11,905 nt of DNA from CAYMJK01 sp043101635 (GTDB lineage: Bacteria; Planctomycetota; Phycisphaerae; Phycisphaerales; UBA1924). A model generated the notes under the pieces. It was given only the letters and a program-made list of their open reading frames with translations, did not search any database and had not been told where the DNA came from. How positions within the stretch are numbered: the stretch's first letter is position 1; each line of letters opens with the position of its first letter. The stretch spans positions 1 to 11,905 of the forward strand of contig JBICIE010000031.1 in the NCBI GenBank assembly GCA_043101635.1, given 5' to 3'. Positions 1 through 7,230 of the stretch are shown here, piece after piece. The position numbers and the translations under genes were made by a program.

Positions 1-222
1 AGCGGCTCGTTCCTCGGCGGCTTCGACAACTTCAAGCTCGGGCTGGACAGCGCATGCCGCGTCGATCTGGATGGCGACGGCGCGCTGACCTTCTTCGACT
101 TCCTCGAGTTCCAGAACCTGTTCGCCGACGGCGACCTCAAAGCCGATTTCGATGGCGACGGCGCGCTGACCTTCTTCGACTTCCTCGCCTTCCAGAACGA
201 GTTCGCCGCCGGCTGCCCGTAA
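1..222 (+). CDS. C-terminal end of an exported protein with two dockerin/EF-hand-like calcium-binding repeats (5' end outside window)
   Basis: Seen: an open frame runs from base 1 to a TAA at 220-222, giving 73 residues with no start inside. Two repeats of about 27 residues carry Ca-loop spacing, D22-L-D24-G-D26-x5-T-x-x-D33 and D49-F-D51-G-D53-x-x-x-T57-x-x-D60, each followed by F-L-x-F-Q-N. Cysteines C19 and C72 flank the pair and could form a clasp disulfide. Family knowledge: such paired loops resemble dockerin type I repeats; in planctomycetes they sit at the C-terminus of secreted or surface proteins and do not imply a cellulosome. Inference: this is the tail of a secreted protein, with the loops binding calcium and stabilising the end or docking it. 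The function of the main body cannot be told. The next gene converges from the right, with only 22 bases between the stop codons. Confidence 0.85.
   Translation, partial: SGSFLGGFDNFKLGLDSACRVDLDGDGALTFFDFLEFQNLFADGDLKADFDGDGALTFFDFLAFQNEFAAGCP
70..187 (+). repeat. 37-base perfect direct repeat inside the dockerin-like domain (70-106 and 151-187)
   Basis: Bases 70-106 and 151-187 are identical over 37 bases and are offset by 81 bases, which is exactly 27 codons. They encode the same Ca-loop and the F-F-D-F-L segment of both repeats. Identity falls off after the repeat, although the following F-Q-N codons match again. Confidence 0.9.
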
Positions 223-238
223 GCGCATCGCCTGCGCT
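222..238. terminator. Short GC hairpin between convergent genes, possible weak bidirectional terminator
   Basis: AGCGCA (222-227), loop TCGCC, TGCGCT (233-238) gives a 6-bp stem overlapping the last base of the TAA stop of the left gene and lying just past the kinase stop at 245. There is no T-tract on either strand, so intrinsic termination is only a possibility. Confidence 0.3.
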
Positions 239-244
239 GCGAAC

Positions 245-2602
245 CTACTGCCGAGCCTCGAGCGCCCGCGCCCGCGCCAGGTACGCCGACGCCCGCTCCG
301 CGTCGATCGTTGCGCCCGTGCGCGCCGCCATCCGCAGCGCCACCAGCGTCGCCTCCCGCACAAAGCCGCTGCCCCCGTCCGGCCAGCGATCCTCGGCGTA
401 CGCCACCGCCCGGCGGGCATGGGCGAAGGCGCCCGTCATGTCGCCGCGCTGCTCGTCCGCCGCCGCCAGTTGCGCATAGCACGTCACCAGCACGCCCGCG
501 GCACGGTCATCATCCGGGCCGGCCTCCAGGACCCGCTGCAGCGACCGCTCCGCCTCCCGCAGCGGCGGGCGGGCCGCCTCCGGCTGCCCGGCGCGCACCA
601 GCGCCTCGGCGTAGTGCTTCGCCGCCACCGCCCGTCCCATGGCGATGTTGCGCTCCTGCGGATAGTCCCGCTCCAGTTCGCCCGCCAGCCGGTACGCCGC
701 GGCAAGCTGCTCGAGCCCGGCCCCGTCCCCCCGCTGCAGGCGCAGCGCCCCGAGCAGCCGCAGCCCCTCGACCTCGCCAAGCCGGGCCAGCCGATCGCCG
801 GGAAAGAGCTCCAGCAGCCGCCGCACGATCTCCAGCCGCTTTTCGTGCAGGAGCGTGGCAGTCTCCAGATCCCCCGCCCCCACCGCCAAGACCCCCAGCC
901 GCTCGTAGCTCCACGCCAGGTTGTCCAGGAAGCGCCGCTCGGTCGGGTGCGCCGCCACCAGTCGCTCATCGATCGCCAGGGCCCGCTCGTAGTACTCCTG
1001 TCTCAGTTCCGCCGAGCCGGCGATCTTGATGACATCGCCGACCTTCACCAGCGCAATCGAGAGGTCCGCCGCGATCTCCGGATCCCCCGGCGCCATCGCC
1101 GCCAGCCCCTCCCGCAGCGCCAGGGCCTGCTGGCGCAGCTCCAGCGACGCCTCCAGCCGGCCGACCTCGTGCTCCAGATCCGACAGCGCCAGCAGCGTCG
1201 CCGCATAGGCCCTCAGCAGCGCCGGACTCTCCGGATCGGTCTCCAGCAGCCGCTCGATGTGCGCCCCCAGCGCGGGCAACATCTCCGCCCGGATCTGGCG
1301 CGAGCCCAGCCGCGATGAGGCCCGCGCCAGTTCGTCGATCACCGTCGCGGCCGCAAGCGCCGCCTCATCATGAAACGCCTCCGCCCGCTGCGCCTCATCA
1401 TGGGCCCGAACCATTCCGGCCACGCCGAACGCCGCGCCGCCCGCCACCGCGCACAGGCCCGCCGCGGCCGCCGCCACCGCCCCGCGCCGCCGGCTGGCCA
1501 GCCGCGACATGCAGTACAGCACGCTCGGTTTGCGCGCCAGGATCGGCTGCCGCGCCAGGTAGCGGCGCAGGTCCTCCGCCAGGGCCCCCGCCGAGCCGTA
1601 CCGCTCCTCGGGGTCCTTGCGCAGGGCCGTCGCCACGATGAGCGACAGATCCCCGCGAAACCGACCATCGTGCCGCTCGATCGGCGCCGGCGCCCGCTCC
1701 CGCACCGCCCGGATCGCCTCGAAGATCGAACTCGAGCCGGTATCGATCGGGCGCTGCCCGCTCAGCAGTTCGTACAGCACCACCCCCAGCGAGTACACGT
1801 CGCTGCGCGTGTCGATCGCTTCCGGATCGCCGGCAAGCTGTTCCGGACTCATGTACGCCAGCGTCCCGATCGCCTGCCCCGTGATCGTGCACCCATCATC
1901 CTGGCGCAGCAGGCGCGCCACCCCGAAGTCGCAGATCCGGGCCCGCGCCACCTCCCCATCCAGCGACACCAGGATGTTCGACGGCTTCAGGTCCCGGTGG
2001 ATCACCCCGCGCCGGTGCGCGTGCTCCACCGCCTCGCACACCTCGATCATCAGTTGCAGCCGGGCCCGCACCTCCAGCGGCGCCGCCGCCTCCACCAGCG
2101 GCGCTCCCTTCACCAGTTCCATCACCAGGTAGCTGTGCCGCGCCCCGCCGATCGGCGCCGTCCCCGCGTCGTAGATGCGGCACACGCCCGGATGATCCAG
2201 CCGCGCCAGCGCCTCGGCCTCGCGCCGGAAGCGGTCCCGCGCCGCCATTGACGGCCCCACCAGGCGCAGCAGCTTGATCGCGACCTCCCGCTGCGGATGG
2301 GCCTGCTCGGCCCGCAGCACCAGCCCGCTGGCGCCCTCGCCCAGCACCCCCTTGATCCGGTACTGCCCGATCCGCTCCGGCACGTCGCGCTGATCGATCG
2401 TCGCCTCGGGCTGTCCCGCGCCGAGCGCCCGCGCCAGCGGACGATCCAGCGCCCCCGGCCCGTCGTGCGCCAGCAGCGACTCCACCTCCAGCCGCTCGCT
2501 CCCGTCCGCCAGAGCCGCCAGCCGCTCGGCCCGCAGCGCCGCCGGCAGATCCGCAACCGCGTCGCACAACTCCACGATGCGCTGATACCGCGATTCCCTC
2601 AT
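245..2602 (-). CDS. Membrane-anchored Ser/Thr protein kinase (PknB-like) with TPR-like extracytoplasmic region
   Basis: 785 residues from the ATG at 2602, chosen because it overlaps the sigma factor stop as ATGA. A start 12 codons upstream would run deeper into that gene. Residues 1-60 match the short helical N-terminus common on planctomycete kinases. The kinase domain (about 80-350) is complete: Gly loop G88-E-G-A-S-G93, lysine K110, H202-R-D204-L-K-P-x-x-N209, D225-F-G, and S-P-E (252-254) as the APE-like motif. One hydrophobic span (about 374-398), preceded by R371-R-R, is the likely membrane anchor, putting the kinase in the cytoplasm. Residues 400-785 are helical and Ala/Leu/Glu-rich with degenerate TPR-like units. 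Inference: this region senses or binds a partner outside the membrane, and the kinase acts on the sigma factor or its pathway. Substrate unknown. All catalytic residues are present. Confidence 0.93.
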   Translation of the reverse strand: MRESRYQRIVELCDAVADLPAALRAERLAALADGSERLEVESLLAHDGPGALDRPLARALGAGQPEATIDQRDVPERIGQYRIKGVLGEGASGLVLRAEQAHPQREVAIKLLRLVGPSMAARDRFRREAEALARLDHPGVCRIYDAGTAPIGGARHSYLVMELVKGAPLVEAAAPLEVRARLQLMIEVCEAVEHAHRRGVIHRDLKPSNILVSLDGEVARARICDFGVARLLRQDDGCTITGQAIGTLAYMSPEQLAGDPEAIDTRSDVYSLGVVLYELLSGQRPIDTGSSSIFEAIRAVRERAPAPIERHDGRFRGDLSLIVATALRKDPEERYGSAGALAEDLRRYLARQPILARKPSVLYCMSRLASRRRGAVAAAAAGLCAVAGGAAFGVAGMVRAHDEAQRAEAFHDEAALAAATVIDELARASSRLGSRQIRAEMLPALGAHIERLLETDPESPALLRAYAATLLALSDLEHEVGRLEASLELRQQALALREGLAAMAPGDPEIAADLSIALVKVGDVIKIAGSAELRQEYYERALAIDERLVAAHPTERRFLDNLAWSYERLGVLAVGAGDLETATLLHEKRLEIVRRLLELFPGDRLARLGEVEGLRLLGALRLQRGDGAGLEQLAAAYRLAGELERDYPQERNIAMGRAVAAKHYAEALVRAGQPEAARPPLREAERSLQRVLEAGPDDDRAAGVLVTCYAQLAAADEQRGDMTGAFAHARRAVAYAEDRWPDGGSGFVREATLVALRMAARTGATIDAERASAYLARARALEARQ

Positions 2603-3135
2603 GGCGCCCCCCGCTGCCCCAGGTCCCTGCCCAGCCACGCCCGGGCCCAGCGCCAGTCGCGATCGACCGTCGCGCGCCCCACGCCCAGCAGCAATGCGAT
2701 CTGCTCCATCGTCAGCCCCCCGAAGAATCGCAGTTCCACCACCCGCGCCTGCCGCTCATCAAGCTCCGCCAGCCGGCGCAGCGCATCATCCAGTTCCAGC
2801 ACGTCGATCTGCGCCGCCTGAACCTCCAGCAGCGTGGTATCCAGCGGCACATGGCCCACGCCGCCACCTCGCTTCAGCGCCTTGCGAGCGCGGGCCTGGT
2901 CCACCAGCACGTTGCGGATCACCTTCGCCGCCAGCGCTCCGAACTCCTCCGGCGTCTGGGGCTGGCCGGCCCCGGCGCCGGCCAGCCGCACATAGGCGTC
3001 ATGCACGATCGCCGTGGTCTGCAGGTCGCTCCCCGGCCGCTCCTGACGCAAGCACTGGCTGGCAATCGCCCGCAGCGACTGATACCACTGCTCGGGCGGT
3101 GTCTCGGGATGGGATGCCGGGGGGCCGAGGGGCAC
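2599..3135 (-). CDS. ECF-type RNA polymerase sigma factor (Sig-70_X6/TIGR02999-like), coupled to the kinase
   Basis: 178 residues from GTG at 3135. Sigma-2-like residues are about 17-86 (R-Q-E-R-P-G at 30-35, T-A-I-V-H-D-A-Y around 41-48, N75-V-L-V-D-Q-A-R-A-R-K). Sigma-4 is about 112-170, with R-V-V-E-L-R-F-F-G-G (131-140) and an HTH from L141-T-M-E-Q to the R-D-W-R-W-A-R helix. Start choice: GGAG lies 5 bases before this GTG, and a promoter at 3180-3208 predicts transcription starting near 3173, so the ATGs at 3243 and 3198 would not be on the message. Known: planctomycetes have many ECF/kinase gene pairs (ECF-STK groups). Oddity: the sigma-2 start looks about 20 residues shorter than typical family members. 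No anti-sigma gene is adjacent, so the kinase is the likely regulator (inference). Confidence 0.9.
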   Translation of the reverse strand: MPLGPPASHPETPPEQWYQSLRAIASQCLRQERPGSDLQTTAIVHDAYVRLAGAGAGQPQTPEEFGALAAKVIRNVLVDQARARKALKRGGGVGHVPLDTTLLEVQAAQIDVLELDDALRRLAELDERQARVVELRFFGGLTMEQIALLLGVGRATVDRDWRWARAWLGRDLGQRGAP

Positions 3136-3140
3136 AGAAA

Positions 3141-3144
3141 CTCC
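3141..3144 (-). promoter_or_regulatory. Shine-Dalgarno that decides the sigma factor start
   Basis: On the minus strand, TTTTTTTGGAGTTTCTGTG places GGAG five bases before GTG 3135. No comparable site precedes the upstream in-frame ATGs at 3198 or 3243. Confidence 0.6.
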
Positions 3145-3179
3145 AAAAAAATCGGGACCCGTGATGCGCGACGCGGCCC

Positions 3180-3208
3180 ATTGTCGCTTCTTTTGCATAG
3201 CAGGACAA
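3180..3208 (-). promoter_or_regulatory. Sigma70-like promoter for the sigma factor/kinase operon
   Basis: Minus strand: -35 TTGTCC (3208-3203; 4 of 6 to TTGACA), a spacer of exactly 17 bases, and -10 GACAAT (3185-3180; 4 of 6 to TATAAT). The predicted start is near 3173, giving a leader of about 38 bases to the GTG. It sits in one of the few AT-richer patches in the window. Whether it is read by the housekeeping factor or by the ECF itself cannot be told. Confidence 0.5.
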
Positions 3209-3259
3209 CCCCCCAGCCGCCGCTTCCTGGGCGACTGGGCCATGTCCGGGGCGCGGCAG

Positions 3260-3295
3260 GGGGCGCCCCGGGATCCAGACCCCGCCCGGCGGGGT
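3260..3295. other. Palindrome plus GC hairpin in the divergent spacer between sigma factor and channel genes
   Basis: The 222-base divergent spacer (3136-3357) holds a perfect 10-base palindrome GGGGCGCCCC (3260-3269). It also holds a hairpin ACCCCGC (3279-3285), loop CCG, GCGGGGT (3289-3295), followed on the plus strand by T-rich TGTTCTGT. The hairpin could act as a plus-strand attenuator or terminator ahead of the channel gene, or as an operator. Apart from these and the promoter above, I see nothing else in the spacer and no clear plus-strand promoter. Confidence 0.35.
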
Positions 3296-3357
3296 TGTTC
3301 TGTGCGCCCGCGCCGCCGCCGTCAAGCCCCACCCGCCCCGGGACCGATGACTCCCCG

Positions 3358-4164
3358 GTGCCCGCCTGGCGTTACAAGCTCCACGAAGTCATCTTCGAAG
3401 CCGACACGACCCTCGGCAAAGCCTTCGACATCGCCCTGCTGGTCGCCATCGTCCTGAGCGTGCTGGCGGTCACGCTGGAGACCGTCGAGCCCATCCGCCA
3501 GGCCATGGGGCCCGAGCTGCGGGCCGCCGAGTGGGTCTTCACCATCCTCTTCACCATCGAGTACATCCTGCGCCTCACCTGCGTCCGCCGGCCGGTGCGC
3601 TACGCCACCAGCTTCTTCGGCGTCGTCGATCTGCTCGCGGTGGTCCCGACCTACCTGACGCTGTTCGGGATCGGGGCCCAGTCGCTGGTGGTGATCCGGG
3701 CCCTGCGCCTGCTGCGCATCTTCCGCGTCTTCAAGCTGGTGCGCTATCTCGACTCGGCCGGCACGCTCATGGCCGCCCTGCGCGCCAGCTTCCCGAAGGT
3801 CATCGTCTTCATGCTCGCCGTCGTCGTGCTCGTGCTCATCATGGGCTCGATGATGTACCTGATCGAGGGCGGTCCGGACAGCCAGTTCAGCAGCATCCCG
3901 CGCAGCGTCTACTGGGCCATCGTGACCATGACCACCGTCGGCTTCGGCGACATCACGCCGCAGACCATCGGCGGCCAGATCCTCGCCTCGGCCATCATGA
4001 TCATCGGCTACTCCATCATCGCCGTGCCCACCGGCATCGTCATCAGCGAGACCGTCACCGCGATGCGGAAGCGCGAGGTGACCACCCAGCACTGCCCCTC
4101 CTGCCAGCGCGAGGGCCACGCCGCGGACGCTGCCTACTGCAAGTTCTGCGGCGAGAAGCTGTAG
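3358..4164 (+). CDS. Voltage-gated potassium channel (six-TM, KvAP/Kch-like) with C-terminal zinc ribbon
   Basis: 268 residues from GTG 3358, chosen because the amphipathic W-R-Y-K-L-H-E-x-I-F-E-A-D start of this family begins there. The frame is open further upstream, but that stretch is Pro/Arg-rich and antisense to the sigma gene; no strong SD is seen. Segments: S1 about 22-42, S2 57-74, S3 86-103, S4 110-130 with R114, R117, R120, R123, K126 and R129 every third residue (voltage sensor), S5 146-169, pore helix 180-191, selectivity filter T193-V-G-F-G-D198 (K+), S6 204-229. The cytoplasmic tail ends in C246-P-S-C249...C261-K-F-C264-G, a four-Cys zinc ribbon. The length is normal for a bacterial Kv-like subunit; a tetramer in the inner membrane is expected. 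Voltage gating and K+ selectivity are inferred from the motifs. Confidence 0.92.
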   Translation: MPAWRYKLHEVIFEADTTLGKAFDIALLVAIVLSVLAVTLETVEPIRQAMGPELRAAEWVFTILFTIEYILRLTCVRRPVRYATSFFGVVDLLAVVPTYLTLFGIGAQSLVVIRALRLLRIFRVFKLVRYLDSAGTLMAALRASFPKVIVFMLAVVVLVLIMGSMMYLIEGGPDSQFSSIPRSVYWAIVTMTTVGFGDITPQTIGGQILASAIMIIGYSIIAVPTGIVISETVTAMRKREVTTQHCPSCQREGHAADAAYCKFCGEKL

Positions 4165-4273
4165 GCAAGGGAATGGGGAATAGGCAATGGGCAGCCGGCA
4201 GCAACGTGGCGTCGCTGCGCGCGCACATCATGCGATCCGTAGTCCATTGCCTACTGCCCATTCCCCATTACCC
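4162..4273. repeat. Inverted repeat made of degenerate 7-base units between convergent genes; possible bidirectional terminator
   Basis: Left arm in 7-base steps: GGGAATG (4169), GGGAATA (4176), GGCAATG (4183), GGCAGCC (4190), GGCAGCA (4197). The stop codon and next bases, TAGGCAA (4162-4168), recur exactly at 4181-4187. The right arm (4273 back to 4239, complement) reads GGGTAAT, GGGGAAT, GGGCAGT, AGGCAAT, GGACTAC. The arms pair over AATGGGGAAT (10 bp) and AGGCAATGG (9 bp), with one extra 7-8-base unit bulged in the right arm, around a loop of about 50 bases. Composition is AT-richer than the flanks. No mobile-element gene lies inside. A role as shared terminator is inferred from position. 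Confidence 0.75.
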
Positions 4274-4278
4274 ACCGC

Positions 4279-7173
4279 TCAGAACCCCAGCGCCCCGTTC
4301 AGACGCCCCCCCGTCTGCATGTCGGTCAGCGTCACCACCACCTGCTCGCCGCGGAGCTTCCCCAGCCCCTGCTGGAAGACGAACTGCCGGCTGATCGCGC
4401 CCCCCGGCGGCAGCGCCGCCACCGTCGCCGACTGCCGCGCATAGCCGCGCCCGAAGCACGCCACATCCAGCGACACCGGCCGATCCGTCGTATTGGTGAT
4501 CTGCGCCTCGACGATGATGTCGCCCTCGCCCGATCCCAGCCGCCACGACAGGTCCAGCGCAAAGTCGCGCAGCCCGACCTCGAAGGGCACGCTGGCGCGG
4601 ATCTGCCGGAAGGATGTCTCGGCCGTGATGTCCAGTTCCAGTTCCAGCGCCTTGGCGCCGGATGGCTCGGCCCCGCCGAACGCCAGCGTCAGCGGGATGC
4701 GCACCTCGGCCCCGGGAGGGATGTCGAACTGCGCACTGCGCGGCGTGATCCGCCACGACCGATCGCGCGATCCATCCGGCAGGACCCCGCCCGGCGCGCG
4801 CACGAACAGCCGCCCCGCCAGCCCCACTGGCCACGGATTGGCAGCCGTCAACTCAACCGTGTGCTCCAGCGATGTCGTCGTCAGGAACGCCGGCTCGATC
4901 CGCAGCGACGCCAGGAACTGCACGAGGTTGACATCGACCCCCTCGATGAAGACCGGCATGGACCCCAGCCGGATCTCGTGCGGCGAAGCTCCATCGCCGG
5001 CGCCGATCGGCTCCTCATTGCCGAACACATCCACCAGGCGCGGCTCGCCCGCCCCGAGATGCAGTTCGACTGCGCTCACTTCCGACGCCCCCTCGCGCCA
5101 GATCGCCAGCGCCCCGCCGCGCGACGGCGGCGCGTTGGCCGTGGGCGCCAGGATCAGGCACCGCACGTGCGGCCCCAGTGGATACCGCCCCACGATCCGC
5201 CGGTCCGCCAGCCGGTCGACCAGGCAGCGCCAGGCCGCAAGTTCCGGCGCCGGCATCACCTGCTGGCGCCGCGCGCCGACCCACTGCCACGGATCCACCA
5301 GCGCCGCGCGCGCGAGCGGATCGTCCGGCGCCGCCCCATCGGCGTCAACCTCGGCCAGCGCGTTCCAGAACGTCAGCATCCGGCGCACCATCGCGCCTGT
5401 GCCGTGGGCCCGGCCGAACTCGTCGACCATCTCGCTGCGCAGCGCCAGCGTCAGCTCGCGCTGCCCGTCGACCTCGGCGCGCAGCGCCTTCCAGTCCGCG
5501 GCAAGCTCGGTCACCGCCTGCTGCGGCCAGTGCGACGGCATCGAGACGATCACGCCCCCGAGGCTGTCCGCCCCCGGCGCCAGCAGCGCCATGTCCTGGT
5601 CCGCCGGCCACGGGGCGATGATCGCCGGCTCTGGCACGACTTCGCCAATGGCGTCGCGGGCCAGCCCGAGGCTCGTGGGCAGGTCGCTGGAGAAGTACAG
5701 CGACCGCGCCCCGGCGCCGCCGATCTGCCAGCGCGTGACCACCTGCCCGTACCGCTCCAGCAGCGGCAGCAGCAGCGCGTGCCAGGTCGCGCTGCTGCGC
5801 CCCAGCGCCTCCAGCGGGTCGCTGGCTTCGACCCGCGCCGCTTCGGCCACCTCCCGCGGCAGCCGATTCAGCGCCAGCGTGATGTCCTGCCACTCCAGCG
5901 CCAGCGCCTCGATCACCGGCCCGATCGCGCTGAGGAAGCGCTCCACGCTCTCGGCCGTCAGCGAATCGGTCCACGCCGGCACGCTGACCGCGCCGACGCC
6001 GGCCCGGCGCACCAGCTCGGCAAACTCGCCCCGAAGCTCCGGCGGCAATTCCGTCGCGATGATCCCGAAGCGGGCCCGGTCCGGCGAGCCCTGGGCCCCG
6101 TCGAACGCCGGCGCCCCCGGACGCAGCCGCCCCGCCCGCCCGCTGCTGGCCGTCTGGCGCGACGGATCGGGAACCCAGATGAAGTCGACGTGCGCCGCTC
6201 CCACGACCTGCCCGGCGCTGAGCACCTCCAGCGTCGCACGATACCAGCCCAGCCGCTCGAGCCCCGGCGCCCAGCTCAGCCCGCTGCGCCCCGCCGGCAG
6301 CGCCTGCTCCCGCTGGTCGACGATCGCCCCTTCGATATCCTGCACCAGGACGCGCGCGCTGATGCGCTCGCCCGTCAGGTCCCGCACCAGCACTTCCAGC
6401 GTCGGCTTCTCGCTGGCCAGCACGATGTTCGCCGGCGCCGTGGTGCTGATCTCGATCCGGGGAAACTGCGAGATGATGATCTCGTCGAAGCTGGCCGACC
6501 CGGAGAAGTCCTGCGGCCAGATCTGGTGGGCCCCCAGCGTCGGCGCCTGGAACTGCTCCGGCTGGAGCAACTCCAGATCGACCTGCAGGAACGCGGCCCG
6601 CGGCTCGTCGCCTTTCAGCAGCACGCTCACGGGCGTCCATTCGGCCGCACGCAGCGGCGCCGACCGCGACTCGGCGCCCTCGATGGGCTCGCCCGCCTCA
6701 TCCAGCAGCCGCGCGACCAGAAACGCGCGCGCATGCGTGAGCCCCTCGGTACGCGCCTGGGCCTCGATCAGGTAATCGGCTCCGCTCAGCGCCGGCGCCG
6801 CGCCCGGGTCCATGCGCAGGCTCACGCTCCCCCCGCCGGTGGGCAGCCGGACCGAGCCGCGCCCCGCCGCGGCGGGTCCGTCGAAGTCGAGGCAGGCCAG
6901 GTTGTCGAGCGGAAAGCCCGGACGCAGACGCCCGGGCGGATCGTGCTGGGCCCGGAACCACGAGGCCGGCAACTCCGGCACGAAGGGGTCAGCGATCTCG
7001 AAGTCAAACCGCTGCACGATGCGCCGGGCCGCGCCCGGCCGCAGACCCGCCGTGCGGGACGCCGGGCCGGCCTCGCCGGCGGGCTGCGGGGCGAAGTCGA
7101 TCGTCTGTGCCGCCAGCGGAGGCGCAAGGGCCCCCGCGCAGGAGAGAACAGGCGTGATCAGCGCGCGCCGCAT
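4279..7173 (-). CDS. Large exported protein: jelly-roll-like N-terminus, probable degenerate TIM-barrel, beta-sandwich C-terminus; function unknown
   Basis: 964 residues from ATG 7173. The frame stays open much further upstream, but this start gives a signal peptide (M-R-R, hydrophobic 4-20, likely cut after A22) and everything upstream is antisense to two real genes. Residues about 55-240 look like a carbohydrate-binding jelly roll (Y134-L-I-E-A-Q-A, F149-L-V-A-R, closing S228-F-D-E-I-I-I). About 245-335 is an Ig-like region ending H328-V-D-F-I-W-V. About 368-640 has barrel-like strand/helix alternation (F369-G-I-I-A, A395-V-S-V-P-A-W, I431-T-L-A-L, V478-T-R-W-Q-I-G-G). V714-D-V-F-G-N719 resembles the piece after glycosidase barrels. 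Two beta-sandwich regions cover about 765-865 and 870-960. The usual W-x-I-x-N-E-P acid is not seen at 482-487, so catalysis is doubtful. I do not recognise a named family; domain calls are by eye. Confidence 0.8.
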   Translation of the reverse strand: MRRALITPVLSCAGALAPPLAAQTIDFAPQPAGEAGPASRTAGLRPGAARRIVQRFDFEIADPFVPELPASWFRAQHDPPGRLRPGFPLDNLACLDFDGPAAAGRGSVRLPTGGGSVSLRMDPGAAPALSGADYLIEAQARTEGLTHARAFLVARLLDEAGEPIEGAESRSAPLRAAEWTPVSVLLKGDEPRAAFLQVDLELLQPEQFQAPTLGAHQIWPQDFSGSASFDEIIISQFPRIEISTTAPANIVLASEKPTLEVLVRDLTGERISARVLVQDIEGAIVDQREQALPAGRSGLSWAPGLERLGWYRATLEVLSAGQVVGAAHVDFIWVPDPSRQTASSGRAGRLRPGAPAFDGAQGSPDRARFGIIATELPPELRGEFAELVRRAGVGAVSVPAWTDSLTAESVERFLSAIGPVIEALALEWQDITLALNRLPREVAEAARVEASDPLEALGRSSATWHALLLPLLERYGQVVTRWQIGGAGARSLYFSSDLPTSLGLARDAIGEVVPEPAIIAPWPADQDMALLAPGADSLGGVIVSMPSHWPQQAVTELAADWKALRAEVDGQRELTLALRSEMVDEFGRAHGTGAMVRRMLTFWNALAEVDADGAAPDDPLARAALVDPWQWVGARRQQVMPAPELAAWRCLVDRLADRRIVGRYPLGPHVRCLILAPTANAPPSRGGALAIWREGASEVSAVELHLGAGEPRLVDVFGNEEPIGAGDGASPHEIRLGSMPVFIEGVDVNLVQFLASLRIEPAFLTTTSLEHTVELTAANPWPVGLAGRLFVRAPGGVLPDGSRDRSWRITPRSAQFDIPPGAEVRIPLTLAFGGAEPSGAKALELELDITAETSFRQIRASVPFEVGLRDFALDLSWRLGSGEGDIIVEAQITNTTDRPVSLDVACFGRGYARQSATVAALPPGGAISRQFVFQQGLGKLRGEQVVVTLTDMQTGGRLNGALGF

Positions 7174-7230
7174 CAGGCCAGATATCGGCGCCGCGCTGCG
7201 GGCCGCTGGAGCCTGCGGTATGCTCCGCCC
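7174..7230 (+). promoter_or_regulatory. Divergent 57-base spacer; -10-like TATGCT suggesting a leaderless deiodinase-like transcript
   Basis: TATGCT (7219-7224; 4 of 6 to TATAAT) ends six bases before ATG 7231, so transcription would begin at or next to the start codon. The only GGAG (7208-7211) is 19 bases from the ATG, too far for a normal Shine-Dalgarno. The -35 region is poor (CTGCGG at 17-base spacing). On the other strand the exported-protein gene also lacks a Shine-Dalgarno, and only a weak GATATC (7181-7186) precedes its ATG. Confidence 0.4.

Noticed and set aside
1..222. Dockerin-like repeats as evidence of a cellulosome
   Set aside because: No cohesin, scaffoldin or cellulase is in the window. 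Such tails are widespread on planctomycete exported proteins.
2603..2638. Kinase start 12 codons upstream of 2602
   Set aside because: The added residues are Gly/Ala filler inside the sigma gene; the ATGA overlap gives a standard coupled start.
2851..3357. Longer N-terminus for the K+ channel
   Set aside because: It would cover the sigma factor gene and its promoter in antisense and adds only Pro/Arg-rich sequence. Family similarity begins at GTG 3358.
4162..4273. Heptamer tract read as a CRISPR or insertion sequence
   Set aside because: There are no constant repeats with unique spacers, no transposase, no target-site duplication that I can see, and units are only 7 bases.
4493..7230. Long plus-strand open frames opposite the exported protein (760 residues, and over 900 residues ahead of the deiodinase-like start)
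   Set aside because: Low-complexity Arg/Pro/Ser/Gln-rich translations typical of antisense frames in GC-rich DNA; no domain or start signal.
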